A DNA stretch of 50,787 bases from NCBI RefSeq assembly GCF_913776015.1, contig NZ_CAJYMD010000082.1:1-50787 (forward strand), read 5' to 3'. A program made the position numbers and the translations under genes. A model generated the notes under the pieces. The model was not told the DNA's origin. It saw nothing but the letters and a program-made list of their open reading frames with translations, and searched no databases. Position 1 is the stretch's first letter. Every line of letters begins with the position of its first letter. The stretch is from an uncultured Oxalicibacterium sp. (lineage in GTDB: Bacteria > Pseudomonadota > Gammaproteobacteria > Burkholderiales > Burkholderiaceae_D). This document shows positions 33,118 to 42,125 of the stretch, one piece after another.

Positions 33118-35976
33118 TTATTTTGTTTGCACAAAACCTTTTAATTTGGCAAAAGCCGCTTCAACCAATGCCTTCTGCTGCGCATAGTGCTTGTCGTAGT
33201 AACCAACTGCCGGTGCAGCACTGGCCGGACGTCCTGAATAAGCCAGCTTCTGTCCTTCCGCCATGTTTTCCAGAATGTTGTGTTGAATCTGGAACCATGC
33301 ACCCTGGTTTTGCGGTTCATCCTGCGCCCAGACAAGTTCAGTGACATTCGGAAACTTCCGAAGTTCGGCAGCGAAGGACTTGTGCGGGAACGGATACAAC
33401 TGCTCGAGACGAATGATGGCGACATCGTTCTGGTTACGCTCCTTGCGAGCGGCCGCCAAATCGTAATAGACACGGCCCGAGCAGGCGATGATGCGCTTGA
33501 CCTTCTTCGGATCGATCTTGTCATCAACCTCGCCGATCACGGTCTGGAACGATCCCTTCGCCAGTTCGCTCAGCGGCGAACCGGCATCCTTGTTCCGCAA
33601 CAGCGATTTCGGCGTCATGATGACCAACGGCTTGCGGAACAGGCGAATCATCTGACGACGCAGCAGATGGAAAATCTGTGCTGCAGTGGTTGGCTGCACG
33701 ACTTGCATGTTGTTGTCGGCGCACAGTTGCAGGAAGCGCTCGGGACGTGCTGACGAGTGCTCCGGCCCCTGCCCTTCGTAACCGTGCGGCAGCATCATGA
33801 CGAGGCCGGAGACGCGGCCCCATTTCACTTCGCCCGAACTGATGAATTGGTCGATCACAACCTGCGCACCATTGGCAAAATCGCCGAACTGCGCCTCCCA
33901 GATCACCAGCGTGTTCGGCTCTGCCGTCGAATAGCCGTATTCGAACGCAAGCACGGCTTCCTCCGACAGTACCGAATCGATCACACGGAACCATGCCTGC
34001 TGATCGGAGACGTTTTGCAACGGGCAATACGTGCCGGCATCCCAGCGCTCGCGATTCTGGTCATGCAGAATCGCGTGGCGATGCACGAACGTACCACGTC
34101 CGGAATCCTGCCCCGTCAGACGTACTGCGTAGCCGGAACTGACCAGCGAGGCGTAGGCCAGATGTTCGGCCATGCCCCAGTCCAGATTCATTTCGCCCTT
34201 GCCCATCGCACGACGATCTTCGAGTACCTTCTCGACCAGCGGATGCACCTTGAAGTTTTCCGGGATGGTCGTGATGCGTTCCGACAAGCGTTTGAGTTCC
34301 GTCATCGGCACAGCCGTATCGGCAGCATCGGTCCACTTGCGATTCAGGAAAGGCAGCCAGTCGACGGCATACTTGCTCTTAAAGTTGGAAATGACCGGAT
34401 CGATCGTATGCTTGCCCGCATCCATCGCATCGCGGAACGCCTTGACGAGTTCTTCACCATCCTCATCCTTGATCGCGCCCTGTGCCAGCAACTTGTCTGC
34501 ATACAGTTTGCGGGTGCCCGGCAACTGAGCGATACGCTTGTACATCAGCGGTTGCGTCAAGGCCGGCGTGTCCTGCTCGTTGTGGCCAAGCTTGCGGTAG
34601 CAGATGATATCCACCACGATGTCCTTGCGGAATTCGAGACGGTAGTCGAGTGCAATCTGCGCCGCCAATACCACTGCTTCGGGATCGTCGCCATTGACGT
34701 GCAATACAGGCGCCTCGATCATCTTCGCCACGTCCGAACAGTACAAGGTGGAGCGCGAATCACGTGGATCGGATGTTGTGAAGCCGATCTGGTTATTGAT
34801 GATGATGTGTACCGTACCGCCCGTGCCGTAGCCACGCGTTTGCGCCAGATTCAGGGTCTCCATCACGACGCCCTGCCCGGCAAATGCGGCATCGCCATGA
34901 ATCAGCACCGGCAATACCTGCTGCGATGGATCATTGACACCACGGCGCTCGATACGCGCGCGCACGGAGCCTTCCACCACGGGATTGACGATTTCAAGAT
35001 GCGATGGGTTGAACGCCAGCGAGAGATGCACTGGACCACCCGGCGTACTGATATCGGACGAAAAGCCCTGGTGATACTTGACGTCACCCGAAGGCAAGTC
35101 ATCGCCATGACGACCTTCGAATTCGGCAAACAATTCCTGTGGCGTCTTGCCGAGGATGTTGACGAGTACATTGAGTCGGCCACGGTGCGCCATGCCGATC
35201 ACGATTTCCTGCACGCCCTTTTCGCCACCGCGCTGAATCACTTCATCCAGCGCCGCGATGAAGCTTTCGCTTCCTTCGAGCGAAAAACGCTTCTGACCGA
35301 CATATTTCGTATGCAGATACCGTTCCAGGCCTTCGGCTGCAGTCAAGCGTTCGAGGATGTGTCGTTTTTTCTCGATTCCGAAGGTTGCCTGCGACCGCGT
35401 GGATTCGAATTTCTCCTGCAACCAGAGCTTGGGCTTAGGGTCGCTGATGTACATGAATTCCGGTCCGATCGAACGGCAGTACGTATCGCGCAAGGCATTG
35501 AGCAGATCGCGCAAGGAGGCATTCTCGGTACCGAAATAGGTATTGCTGATGTTGAACACGATGTCCATGTCCGCATCGGTGAAGCCGTAATAGGACGGTT
35601 CGAGTTGCGGAATGGGAGGACGCTCCTGACGCTGCAGCGGGTCGAGATTGGCCCAATTGTTGCCAAGTACGCGATAGGCCGCAATCAACTGCGCGACGGC
35701 AACACGCTTGCGCTCCATCTCTGGATCGGCAGCCGCAGTAACTGTACGAATGGGACCGTGTTTGGCGCGCTCGGCAAACGAGGCGATCACGGAAGCATGG
35801 GCCACATCGGGACGAGTCGAACCGTCCACTGCCGGCACATGCTGCATGGCGTCGAAATACGCGCGCCAGTTGTCGGGTACGGAACCCGGGTTGTCCAGAT
35901 ACGCCTCGTAGAGTTCTTCAACGTAAGGCGCATTTCCTCCAAACAGATAGGAATTGGAGATCGACTGCTGCATCAT
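33118..35976 (-). CDS. sucA: 2-oxoglutarate dehydrogenase E1 component
   Basis: OdhA/SucA decarboxylates 2-oxoglutarate with thiamine diphosphate. The 952-residue product begins with the E1 N-terminal motif SISNSYLFGGNAPYVEELYE, used to bind E2. It contains GMAHRGRLNVLVNILGK, HGDAAFAGQGVVMETLNL (with the ThDP Asp), IIINNQIGFTT, and C-terminal E1 segments such as EHSSARPERFLQL and YYDLAAARKERN. Tandem ATGs at 35976 and 35973 give MMQQSISNSY, preceded by AAGGTGAG; the longer frame to 36024 runs into leader RNA. The leader is long and structured (see 35977-36075). It is the first gene of odhA-odhB-lpd-lipoprotein. The synonym is odhA. Confidence 0.96.
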   Translation of the reverse strand: MMQQSISNSYLFGGNAPYVEELYEAYLDNPGSVPDNWRAYFDAMQHVPAVDGSTRPDVAHASVIASFAERAKHGPIRTVTAAADPEMERKRVAVAQLIAAYRVLGNNWANLDPLQRQERPPIPQLEPSYYGFTDADMDIVFNISNTYFGTENASLRDLLNALRDTYCRSIGPEFMYISDPKPKLWLQEKFESTRSQATFGIEKKRHILERLTAAEGLERYLHTKYVGQKRFSLEGSESFIAALDEVIQRGGEKGVQEIVIGMAHRGRLNVLVNILGKTPQELFAEFEGRHGDDLPSGDVKYHQGFSSDISTPGGPVHLSLAFNPSHLEIVNPVVEGSVRARIERRGVNDPSQQVLPVLIHGDAAFAGQGVVMETLNLAQTRGYGTGGTVHIIINNQIGFTTSDPRDSRSTLYCSDVAKMIEAPVLHVNGDDPEAVVLAAQIALDYRLEFRKDIVVDIICYRKLGHNEQDTPALTQPLMYKRIAQLPGTRKLYADKLLAQGAIKDEDGEELVKAFRDAMDAGKHTIDPVISNFKSKYAVDWLPFLNRKWTDAADTAVPMTELKRLSERITTIPENFKVHPLVEKVLEDRRAMGKGEMNLDWGMAEHLAYASLVSSGYAVRLTGQDSGRGTFVHRHAILHDQNRERWDAGTYCPLQNVSDQQAWFRVIDSVLSEEAVLAFEYGYSTAEPNTLVIWEAQFGDFANGAQVVIDQFISSGEVKWGRVSGLVMMLPHGYEGQGPEHSSARPERFLQLCADNNMQVVQPTTAAQIFHLLRRQMIRLFRKPLVIMTPKSLLRNKDAGSPLSELAKGSFQTVIGEVDDKIDPKKVKRIIACSGRVYYDLAAARKERNQNDVAIIRLEQLYPFPHKSFAAELRKFPNVTELVWAQDEPQNQGAWFQIQHNILENMAEGQKLAYSGRPASAAPAVGYYDKHYAQQKALVEAAFAKLKGFVQTK

Positions 35977-36075
35977 CTTTTGCTCACCTTTCTTCGCGCT
36001 TCGCGAGATTAGCGGGTTGTTCAACCTTCCGCGACACGGCCTGACCGGTTAGCGGATTGCACACCAAGTTGTGGG
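35977..36075 (-). ncRNA. Structured sucA leader, candidate sucA RNA motif
   Basis: The bases before the sucA start, read on the minus strand, can form several small hairpins: GGTTGAACAACC, CGCGAAGCGCG, and CCG...CGG around GTCAGGCCGTGTCGC. The block CCGCTAA occurs twice, in CCGCTAACCGG (36055-36045) and CCCGCTAA (36016-36009). The ribosome binding site AAGGTGAG lies right after the last hairpin, so folding could hide or free it. A conserved RNA named the sucA motif is known from exactly this place in Burkholderiales. Position and structure agree, but I could not align it to the published consensus. Confidence 0.55.
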
Positions 36076-36132
36076 GAAGGACTGGGAATTACATAGATGT
36101 CTGTTGCAATGGAAAGAGCTTAACTGCAAAAC

Positions 36133-36157
36133 GGGGAGCGTGCACAACACGCTCCCC
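36133..36157 (-). terminator. Hairpin after gltA (possible terminator)
   Basis: Perfect ten-base stem GGGGAGCGTG/CACGCTCCCC with a five-base loop, ten bases past the gltA stop. On the minus strand only four Ts follow (GTTTTG), so termination would be partial; some RNA may read into sucA. Confidence 0.6.
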
Positions 36158-36167
36158 ATCATTTTTT

Positions 36168-37469
36168 TCAATCCTTGTTCGATACGTCGCGATGTTTTTC
36201 GCCGATGTACAACTGACGTGGACGACCGATCTTCTGTTCAGGATCGGAAATCATTTCATTCCACTGTGCAACCCAGCCTACCGTACGCGCCATCGCAAAG
36301 ATGCCGGTGAACAACTGAACCGGAATACCGAGCGCCGACTGCACGATGCCCGAATAGAAATCGACGTTCGGATACAGTTTGCGCGACACGAAATATTCGT
36401 CCTCAAGCGCGATGCGTTCCAGTTCCATCGCCAGTTTGAACAGGGGATCGTCACGCAGTCCGAGTTCTTCCAGCACTTCGTAGCAGGTTTCACGCATCAG
36501 CTTGGCACGTGGATCGAAATTCTTGTAGACGCGATGGCCGAAGCCCATGAGCTTGAAGCCAGAGTTCTTGTCCTTGGCTTTTTCCAGATATTCAGGAATG
36601 CGATCAACCGAGCCGATTTCCTTCAGCATGTTGAGTGCCGCTTCATTGGCACCGCCATGTGCCGGCCCCCACAGACAGGCAATACCTGCCGCGATACAAC
36701 CGAAGGGGTTCGCGCCCGACGAACCAGCCAGACGCACGGTCGAGGTGGAAGCATTCTGCTCATGATCTGCATGCAGCAACAAAATGCGATCCAGCGCACG
36801 CACCAGCACGTCGTTGATGCGATATTGCTCGCTCGGCGTGGAGAACATCATGTGCATGAAATTCGCGGTGTACGACAGATCATTACGCGGATACACGAAA
36901 GGATGGCCGACCGAATACTTGTACGACATTGCAACCAACGTTGGCATTTTCGCGATCAGGCGAATCGCCGACAGTTCACGATGATGGGCATCGCTGATGT
37001 CGAGCGCATCGTGATAGAAAGATGCCAGCGCACCGACCGTCCCCACCAGCACCGACATCGGATGCGCATCGCGGCGGAAGCCACGGAAGAAGAACTGCAT
37101 CTGCTCGTGCAGCATCGTGTGTTTCTTGACGGTACCGACGAAGTCATTTTTTTCAGCCGCGCTTGGAAGATCGCCCTTGAGCAGCAGATGGCTGATATCC
37201 ATGAAATCGTTGTTCATGGCCAGTTGCTCGATCGGATAGCCGCGATACAGCAGCTCGCCCTTGTCACCATCAATATAGGTAATGGTCGAATCGCACGACG
37301 CCGTCGACATGAAGCCAGGGTCATAGCTGAATTTACCCGTATTGCCGTAGAGCTTGCGCATGTCGATCACATCGGGGCCGAGGCTTCCCTTGTAAATCGG
37401 CAGCTCCACCGATGGCGAACCGTCGGAAAACGACAGCGTGGCTTTGGTGTCAGATTGTGCTTGTGGCAT
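36168..37469 (-). CDS. gltA: Citrate synthase (type II, hexameric)
   Basis: Citrate synthase condenses oxaloacetate and acetyl-CoA. The 433-residue product matches the Gram-negative type II enzyme: an N-terminal beta domain ([22 protein letters not shown]), catalytic His in [14 protein letters not shown], second His in [17 protein letters not shown], and the acid segment [10 protein letters not shown] containing the catalytic Asp. NADH-inhibited enzymes share this domain layout. The ATG at 37469 ([14 protein letters not shown]) follows AGAAGGAAGAG. It lies 75 bases after sdhE on the same strand and is followed by a hairpin and the sucA leader. Confidence 0.97.
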   Translation of the reverse strand: MPQAQSDTKATLSFSDGSPSVELPIYKGSLGPDVIDMRKLYGNTGKFSYDPGFMSTASCDSTITYIDGDKGELLYRGYPIEQLAMNNDFMDISHLLLKGDLPSAAEKNDFVGTVKKHTMLHEQMQFFFRGFRRDAHPMSVLVGTVGALASFYHDALDISDAHHRELSAIRLIAKMPTLVAMSYKYSVGHPFVYPRNDLSYTANFMHMMFSTPSEQYRINDVLVRALDRILLLHADHEQNASTSTVRLAGSSGANPFGCIAAGIACLWGPAHGGANEAALNMLKEIGSVDRIPEYLEKAKDKNSGFKLMGFGHRVYKNFDPRAKLMRETCYEVLEELGLRDDPLFKLAMELERIALEDEYFVSRKLYPNVDFYSGIVQSALGIPVQLFTGIFAMARTVGWVAQWNEMISDPEQKIGRPRQLYIGEKHRDVSNKD

Positions 37470-37544
37470 GGCTCTTCCTTCTAGTAACAAGGGACGATTC
37501 CGGGAAATCGCAAATAAACAGACCGAAACGGACAGATTACGGTG

Positions 37545-37814
37545 TCAGGCAGACCGCAGTCTTTCCAGTAGCGCATGAACATGCGGAAGATCATTTTCAC
37601 CCTCCGGTTCGCTGCGCGCCAACAGCAGATTCAGCAAATCGTTATCCGGCAATTCCATCAGCAGTGAAAAAGCATCCACCTCTTCATCACTGAGCGTTTC
37701 TTCGTGCGCATCCAGAAAACGGGTAATCAGCAAATCGTTTTCCAGCAGACCGCGGCGGCTACGCCAACGCAATCTGGCACGCTTGACGGGATCGGCTTGG
37801 TGTTGCATCGGCAT
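37545..37814 (-). CDS. sdhE: FAD assembly factor SdhE
   Basis: SdhE is a small helical protein that promotes covalent attachment of FAD to SdhA. The 89-residue product carries the defining RGxxE motif in SRRGLLENDLLITRFLD, then the LSDEEVDAFSLLMELPDNDLLNLLL helix pair. The ATG at 37814 (MPMQHQADPVKR) has AGGA eight bases upstream. The gene starts 23 bases after sdhB, so it belongs to the sdhCDABE-gltA unit, placing the maturation factor directly with its client enzyme. Confidence 0.92.
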   Translation of the reverse strand: MPMQHQADPVKRARLRWRSRRGLLENDLLITRFLDAHEETLSDEEVDAFSLLMELPDNDLLNLLLARSEPEGENDLPHVHALLERLRSA

Positions 37815-37837
37815 GGTCGATCCTGAAAAACGCGACA

Positions 37838-38548
37838 CTATACAGTACGCCGAACCATCAGTTCCTTGATTTTGCCAATCGCACGCGTCGGATTGAGGCC
37901 TTTGGGGCAAACATCCACGCAATTCATGATCGTATGGCAGCGGAACAAACGGTACGGATCTTCAAGATTGTCGAGTCGCGCCCCCGTTGCCTCATCGCGG
38001 CTATCGGCAATAAAGCGGTAGGCTTGCAGCAAGCCTGCGGGACCGACGAACTTGTCCGGGTTCCACCAGAAAGAAGGACAAGACGTCGAGCAGCAGGCGC
38101 ACAGAATGCATTCGTACAGGCCATCCAGTTCTTCGCGCTCGGCGGGCGTCTGCAATCTTTCCTTTTCAGGAGGAATTGTATCGTTAATCAGATAAGGCTT
38201 GATCGAGTCGTATTGCTTGAAGAACTGCGTCATGTCCACGATCAGGTCGCGAATCACGGGCAAACCCGGCAAAGGTCGCAAGACGATCGGCTCGGTCAGT
38301 TCATTGAGATTGGTGATGCAGGCAAGGCCATTCTTGCCATTGATGTTCATGGCGTCCGAACCGCACACGCCTTCGCGGCAGGAGCGGCGCAAGGCGAGCG
38401 AATCGTCAACCGTCGCCTTGATGCGTTGCAAGGCATCGAGCAGCATCTTGTCGTGGTCATGCAACTCCACCGTCACATCCTGCATGTACGGCTTGGCATC
38501 CTTGTCAGGATCGTAGCGATAGATCTGAAGTCTGAGCGTGCGTGCCAT
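37838..38548 (-). CDS. sdhB: Succinate dehydrogenase iron-sulfur subunit
   Basis: SdhB passes electrons from the FAD of SdhA to quinone through three clusters. The 236-residue product has the 2Fe-2S ligands SCREGVCGSDAM and the final Cys in NGLACITN, the 4Fe-4S set CILCACCSTSCPSFW, and the 3Fe-4S set with CHTIMNCVDVCPKGLNP. Its length is standard. It lies nine bases after sdhA and 23 bases before sdhE. Confidence 0.97.
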   Translation of the reverse strand: MARTLRLQIYRYDPDKDAKPYMQDVTVELHDHDKMLLDALQRIKATVDDSLALRRSCREGVCGSDAMNINGKNGLACITNLNELTEPIVLRPLPGLPVIRDLIVDMTQFFKQYDSIKPYLINDTIPPEKERLQTPAEREELDGLYECILCACCSTSCPSFWWNPDKFVGPAGLLQAYRFIADSRDEATGARLDNLEDPYRLFRCHTIMNCVDVCPKGLNPTRAIGKIKELMVRRTV

Positions 38549-38557
38549 GTTCTGACC

Positions 38558-40336
38558 TTAGAAAGTACGTGGTTTCGGTTTGAAGGTTTCGACTGTCAAC
38601 GGCTTGGTGACGACCGGCTTATAGTCGAGGCGATTGCCTTCCGAGTAGAACAGCGAATGCTTCATCCAGTTGTCGTCGTCGCGCTTTTCATAATCGCGAT
38701 GGGCGTGCGCACCGCGCGATTCCTTGCGTGCCGCTGCCGAGACGATGGTTGCCTTGGCGGTTTCGATCAGATTGTCAAGTTCCAGCGCTTCGACACGCGC
38801 CGTGTTGAAAACACGCGATTTATCCTTGAACGACACATGCTTGCGACGCTCGTCGAGTTCCATGATTTTCTTAACACCGCTCTGTAGCAGTTCGTCGGTA
38901 CGGAACACGCCGCAGTGGTGTTGCATGGTCGAACGGATCGCATTGGCAACATCCTGCACGCGTTCGCTACCTGTGCTGCTTTCCAGACGTGACAAGCGCG
39001 ACAGCGCCACATCAGCGGCATCCCCAGGCAGCGACTTGTGCTGCCGTTTACGCAGATTGCTGGCAACAATGTGGTTGCCAGCCGCACGACCAAACACGAT
39101 CAGATCGAGCAGAGAATTGGTACCGAGGCGATTGGCACCGTGCACCGATACGCAAGCGCATTCGCCGATGGCATACAGTCCGTTGACGACATGATTCGGA
39201 TTGCCGTTGCGCGGCTCGACAACCTGGCCGTGGATATTGGTCGGGATACCGCCCATTTGATAATGGATGGTCGGCACTACCGGAATCGGCTCGCGCGTCG
39301 CATCGACGTTGGCGAATTTGTGTGCGATCTCCAGAATCGAAGGCAAACGCTTGCGGATGGTATCGGCGCCGATGTGGCGCAAATCCAGCAAGACGTGATC
39401 TTTGTTTGGACCGACGCCGCGCCCTTCCTTGATTTCCTGATCCATCGAACGCGAAACAAAATCGCGCGGCGCCAGATCCTTGAGCGTCGGCGCGTAGCGT
39501 TCCATGAAGCGCTCGCCCTGGCTGTTGACCAGAATACCGCCCTCGCCGCGCACGCCTTCGGTAATCAATACACCGGCACCAGCGACGCCCGTCGGATGGA
39601 ACTGCCAGAACTCCATGTCTTCCAGCGGCAACCCGGCTCGCGCCGCCATGCCGATACCGTCACCGGTATTGATGAAGGCATTGGTTGAAGCAGCCCAGAT
39701 ACGCCCTGCCCCGCCCGTGGCGAAAAGGGTGGTCTTCGCTTCCAGCATCATGACGTTGCCGGTTTCCATTTCCAGCGCAACGACACCGATCACATCACCT
39801 TCGGCATCACGCATCAGATCGATCGCCATCCATTCGACAAAGAAATGGGTACGCGCACGCACATTGCGCTGATACAGCGTATGCAGCAAGGCATGGCCGG
39901 TACGGTCAGCGGCCGCACAGGCGCGCTGCACCGGCTTTTCGCCAAAATTGGCAGTATGGCCACCAAACGGGCGTTGATAAATCGTGCCATCGCTGTTGCG
40001 GTCAAACGGCAAGCCGAAATGCTCGAGTTCGTAGACGACTTTCGGTGCCTCACGACACATGAATTCGATGGCATCCTGATCGCCCAGATAATCCGAGCCC
40101 TTGACGGTATCGAACATGTGCCAATACCAGTTATCCTCGGCCATATTGCCCAGCGAAGCGCCAATACCGCCCTGCGCTGCGACCGTATGCGAGCGCGTCG
40201 GAAAAACCTTGGACAGCACAGCGACATTCAGGCCGGCTTCGGCAAGCTGCAAGGATGCGCGCATGCCGGAGCCTCCCGCACCAACAATCACGGCATCGAA
40301 ATGGCGCGAGGGAATCGCAGTTTTGATTGCAGCCAA
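38558..40336 (-). CDS. sdhA: Succinate dehydrogenase flavoprotein subunit
   Basis: SdhA oxidises succinate to fumarate. The 592-residue product opens [28 protein letters not shown] (FAD fold). It has the covalent FAD histidine in [11 protein letters not shown], substrate residues in [23 protein letters not shown], the [10 protein letters not shown]-type segment [13 protein letters not shown], and the C-terminal [13 protein letters not shown]. The start is a TTG at 40336: GGAGAG lies six bases before it and the product then begins where SdhA should. The ATG-initiated longer frame (to 40498) would run through sdhD. It begins one base after the sdhD stop. Confidence 0.95.
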   Translation of the reverse strand: MAAIKTAIPSRHFDAVIVGAGGSGMRASLQLAEAGLNVAVLSKVFPTRSHTVAAQGGIGASLGNMAEDNWYWHMFDTVKGSDYLGDQDAIEFMCREAPKVVYELEHFGLPFDRNSDGTIYQRPFGGHTANFGEKPVQRACAAADRTGHALLHTLYQRNVRARTHFFVEWMAIDLMRDAEGDVIGVVALEMETGNVMMLEAKTTLFATGGAGRIWAASTNAFINTGDGIGMAARAGLPLEDMEFWQFHPTGVAGAGVLITEGVRGEGGILVNSQGERFMERYAPTLKDLAPRDFVSRSMDQEIKEGRGVGPNKDHVLLDLRHIGADTIRKRLPSILEIAHKFANVDATREPIPVVPTIHYQMGGIPTNIHGQVVEPRNGNPNHVVNGLYAIGECACVSVHGANRLGTNSLLDLIVFGRAAGNHIVASNLRKRQHKSLPGDAADVALSRLSRLESSTGSERVQDVANAIRSTMQHHCGVFRTDELLQSGVKKIMELDERRKHVSFKDKSRVFNTARVEALELDNLIETAKATIVSAAARKESRGAHAHRDYEKRDDDNWMKHSLFYSEGNRLDYKPVVTKPLTVETFKPKPRTF

Positions 40337-40337
40337 G

Positions 40338-40703
40338 TTACGCTCTCCAGAGAATCTGCGCCGCCCAACCGGCGGATGCGACCAGCCACAGAATCGTGGC
40401 GACCTGCAAGGCAAGACGAATCGACACTGGTTTGATGTAATCCATCCAGATGTCGCGCACGCCAACCCAGGCATGATAAAAGAGGGAAAGCAAAGCAACG
40501 AACGTCAGCAATTTGAACCATTGCTGCGCGAATAGCCCGGCCCAGCCTTCATAACTGATTTCGCTGGCACCCAAAAAGGCCACCAGCAACACGATCGTAT
40601 AGACCGCCATGACGATGGCAGTCACGCGTTGCGCCAGCCATTCTTTCAGGCCGTAATGCGCACCGACGACAAGTCGATGCGGTCCGATATTGTCCTTTGC
40701 CAT
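40338..40703 (-). CDS. sdhD: Succinate dehydrogenase membrane anchor subunit D
   Basis: SdhD and SdhC hold the haem b and quinone site in the membrane. The 121-residue product has three hydrophobic helices, starts [29 protein letters not shown] and carries the conserved [19 protein letters not shown], in which His and Asp lie near haem and quinone. The ATG at 40703 overlaps the sdhC stop by one base (TGATG), so translation is coupled. Its ribosome binding site (GGAG) is inside the sdhC end. Confidence 0.93.
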   Translation of the reverse strand: MAKDNIGPHRLVVGAHYGLKEWLAQRVTAIVMAVYTIVLLVAFLGASEISYEGWAGLFAQQWFKLLTFVALLSLFYHAWVGVRDIWMDYIKPVSIRLALQVATILWLVASAGWAAQILWRA

Positions 40704-41113
40704 CAAAATGCTCCAAACAGTTTGAGCGCGACCAATGCGGTCAGCGGCAAGCTCACGGCAAATACGCCAACGGCAGATTTTCTGGCTGACACCTTATCCA
40801 CGCCTATATGCAAATCCATGAACAAATGACGAATGCCTGCGCAGAAGTGATGCAGATACGCCCACGCCAGTCCGAGAATGATCAATTTAACGAACCAGTG
40901 CGAAGCGATGCCCTGAAAATGCGCGAACGATATTTCCGACAGCAGGCTTTTATCCAGCAGATAAAGGATGAAAGGCAAAAGAAGGAAAAGGAATGCGCCG
41001 CTGACGCGATGCAGAATCGACAAGATGCCAGCCAGTGGCAACCGATAACGCATGAGATCGGTTACGTGAATATTACGGAACTCTGGCTTGGCGACTTTGC
41101 GTGGATCAACCAT
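40703..41113 (-). CDS. sdhC: Succinate dehydrogenase cytochrome b556 subunit C
   Basis: The 136-residue product is the cytochrome b subunit: RPxSPH-like start (MVDPRKVAKPEFRNIHVTDL), the quinone-site ILSILHRVSGAFLFLLLP, and the haem-ligand region YLHHFCAGIRHLFMDLHIG. Three membrane helices are visible. The ATG at 41113 has GGAAAG seven to eight bases upstream, and those bases are the last two codons of a 25-codon ORF that stops four bases before this ATG. Initiation is therefore likely to depend on translation of that ORF. Confidence 0.94.
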   Translation of the reverse strand: MVDPRKVAKPEFRNIHVTDLMRYRLPLAGILSILHRVSGAFLFLLLPFILYLLDKSLLSEISFAHFQGIASHWFVKLIILGLAWAYLHHFCAGIRHLFMDLHIGVDKVSARKSAVGVFAVSLPLTALVALKLFGAF

Positions 41114-41117
41114 GGCT

Positions 41118-41195
41118 TTACTTTCCGAAATGAGAGTAGCCCCACATTCTCACCGATTTTGTTGTCACCCAGCTTACAGCGTTAATTTTTTTCAT
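41118..41195 (-). CDS. Candidate 25-residue leader peptide before sdhC
   Basis: Too short for most gene callers. Reading from the ATG at 41195 gives MKKINAVSWVTTKSVRMWGY and then SHFGK, followed by TAA. A good ribosome binding site (GCGGAGACGATCA, GGAG seven bases from the ATG) precedes it. The stop is four bases before the sdhC ATG, and the last two codons (GGA AAG) are the sdhC ribosome binding site. It is not in frame with sdhC. The composition is basic with two Trp, and no known peptide was recognised. A role in coupled translation or attenuation of sdhCDAB is an inference; proof of translation is lacking. Confidence 0.5.
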   Translation of the reverse strand: MKKINAVSWVTTKSVRMWGYSHFGK

Positions 41196-41220
41196 TGATC
41201 GTCTCCGCTTTTCATCTTAT

Positions 41221-41238
41221 CGAATGGGCTGCCATTCG
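41221..41238 (-). promoter_or_regulatory. Inverted repeat between gntR and the sdh leader ORF
   Basis: CGAATGG, four bases, CCATTCG: a perfect seven-base inverted repeat 12 bases past the gntR stop. No T run follows, so it is a weak terminator at best; it may be an operator or RNA hairpin in the sdh leader. Confidence 0.4.
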
Positions 41239-41249
41239 CTCTGCCCCGC

Positions 41250-42059
41250 TCAACTCAATTCGTTATGGTAGTGATGCCCGTTGGTGACGTAGAAGGAACG
41301 GCGCACTTCCACGGGCTTTTCTTCATAGGTATAAGAAACGCGATGCACGCTTAACAATGGGGTATTCAAAGGCACCTTCAACAGCTCGGCAGTTTTGGCG
41401 TCCGCCGCTACGGCATGGATACGCTCGGTCGCACGCAACATCTGCATGCCGTATTCGGTCTCAAGCAAGGCATACATCGGCCCCTTGTAATCACGCATAC
41501 GCTCGACGGAAAGACCCTTAAAGATCGCACTTGGCAACCAGAGTTCTTCGAGAATCGTGGGCGCACCGTCGAAAGACTGGATGCGCAAAAGGAAAATCAT
41601 GGAATCGCCCGTTTTGATGTCCAGTTGACGGGCGATATCGGCAGGTGCACGCATACGACGCGCCTCGACAATCACATTATCGGGATAATGGGCCAGCCCG
41701 ACATCGGGCTTCAACCGTAGAAAACGAAATTGCGAACGTGCCTCAAGATGGCTGGCGACGAACGTGCCCTTGCCTTGGCGCCGCACGACGAGATTCTCTG
41801 CCGCCAGCGCATCGATCGCCTTGCGCACTGTGCCCTGACTGACACCGAAACGGCTCGCCAGCTCCATTTCACTTGGAATCAGTTCACCGGGACGCCACTC
41901 GCTAGCCTGCAAGGCTTGCAGTATCAGCTTCTTGATCTGCTGGTAGAGCGGGCTGAAAGTTGGCGACTGCACTACATCCCCTGACGTCGACGACGTCGTC
42001 CGAGAAACGGGCAAGGAGGAATGTGCGGAACTCATGCGAAACATTTGAACATGAAACAT
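41250..42059 (-). CDS. GntR-family regulator (HutC/UTRA type), probable TCA-cluster regulator
   Basis: A 269-residue repressor-like protein. After a Ser/Thr-rich N-terminus, a winged helix at about 35-103 reads YQQIKKLILQAL, then LIPSEMELASRFGVSQGTV (recognition helix region) and VRRQGKGTFVASH. The C-terminal UTRA ligand domain (about 110-265) includes ERMRDYKGPMYALLETEYGMQ and PLLSVHRVSY. The ATG at 42059 follows AGGA by seven bases; the ATG at 42086 would lie almost at the predicted RNA start. It stands between mdh (divergent) and sdhCDAB (same strand), so TCA genes are the likely targets. The ligand is unknown. Confidence 0.87.
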   Translation of the reverse strand: MFHVQMFRMSSAHSSLPVSRTTSSTSGDVVQSPTFSPLYQQIKKLILQALQASEWRPGELIPSEMELASRFGVSQGTVRKAIDALAAENLVVRRQGKGTFVASHLEARSQFRFLRLKPDVGLAHYPDNVIVEARRMRAPADIARQLDIKTGDSMIFLLRIQSFDGAPTILEELWLPSAIFKGLSVERMRDYKGPMYALLETEYGMQMLRATERIHAVAADAKTAELLKVPLNTPLLSVHRVSYTYEEKPVEVRRSFYVTNGHHYHNELS

Positions 42060-42090
42060 CCTGCAACGTCCAGAAAAATCCGGCATAAAT

Positions 42091-42108
42091 ATGTCTTATA
42101 TAAGACAT
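42091..42108. promoter_or_regulatory. 18-bp perfect palindrome, candidate GntR operator
   Basis: ATGTCTTATATAAGACAT is its own reverse complement over all 18 bases. It overlaps the -10 box of the gntR promoter (42102-42097) and ends ten bases before the -35 box of the plus-strand promoter. Palindromes of this size fit a dimeric GntR protein. No second copy was found by eye in the sdhC, acnA, gltA or sucA leaders. Confidence 0.65.
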
Positions 42109-42125
42109 AAGATAAATATTGACAG
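42097..42125 (-). promoter_or_regulatory. Promoter of gntR
   Basis: Minus strand CTGTCA (42125-42120), 17-base spacer, TATATA (42102-42097). Both boxes match four of six. The -10 box is the centre of the palindrome, which predicts self-repression. Confidence 0.5.

Noticed and set aside
40337-40498. ATG-initiated extension of sdhA
   Set aside because: It would run through most of the end of sdhD in another frame and adds residues unlike any SdhA; the TTG at 40336 has the proper ribosome binding site.
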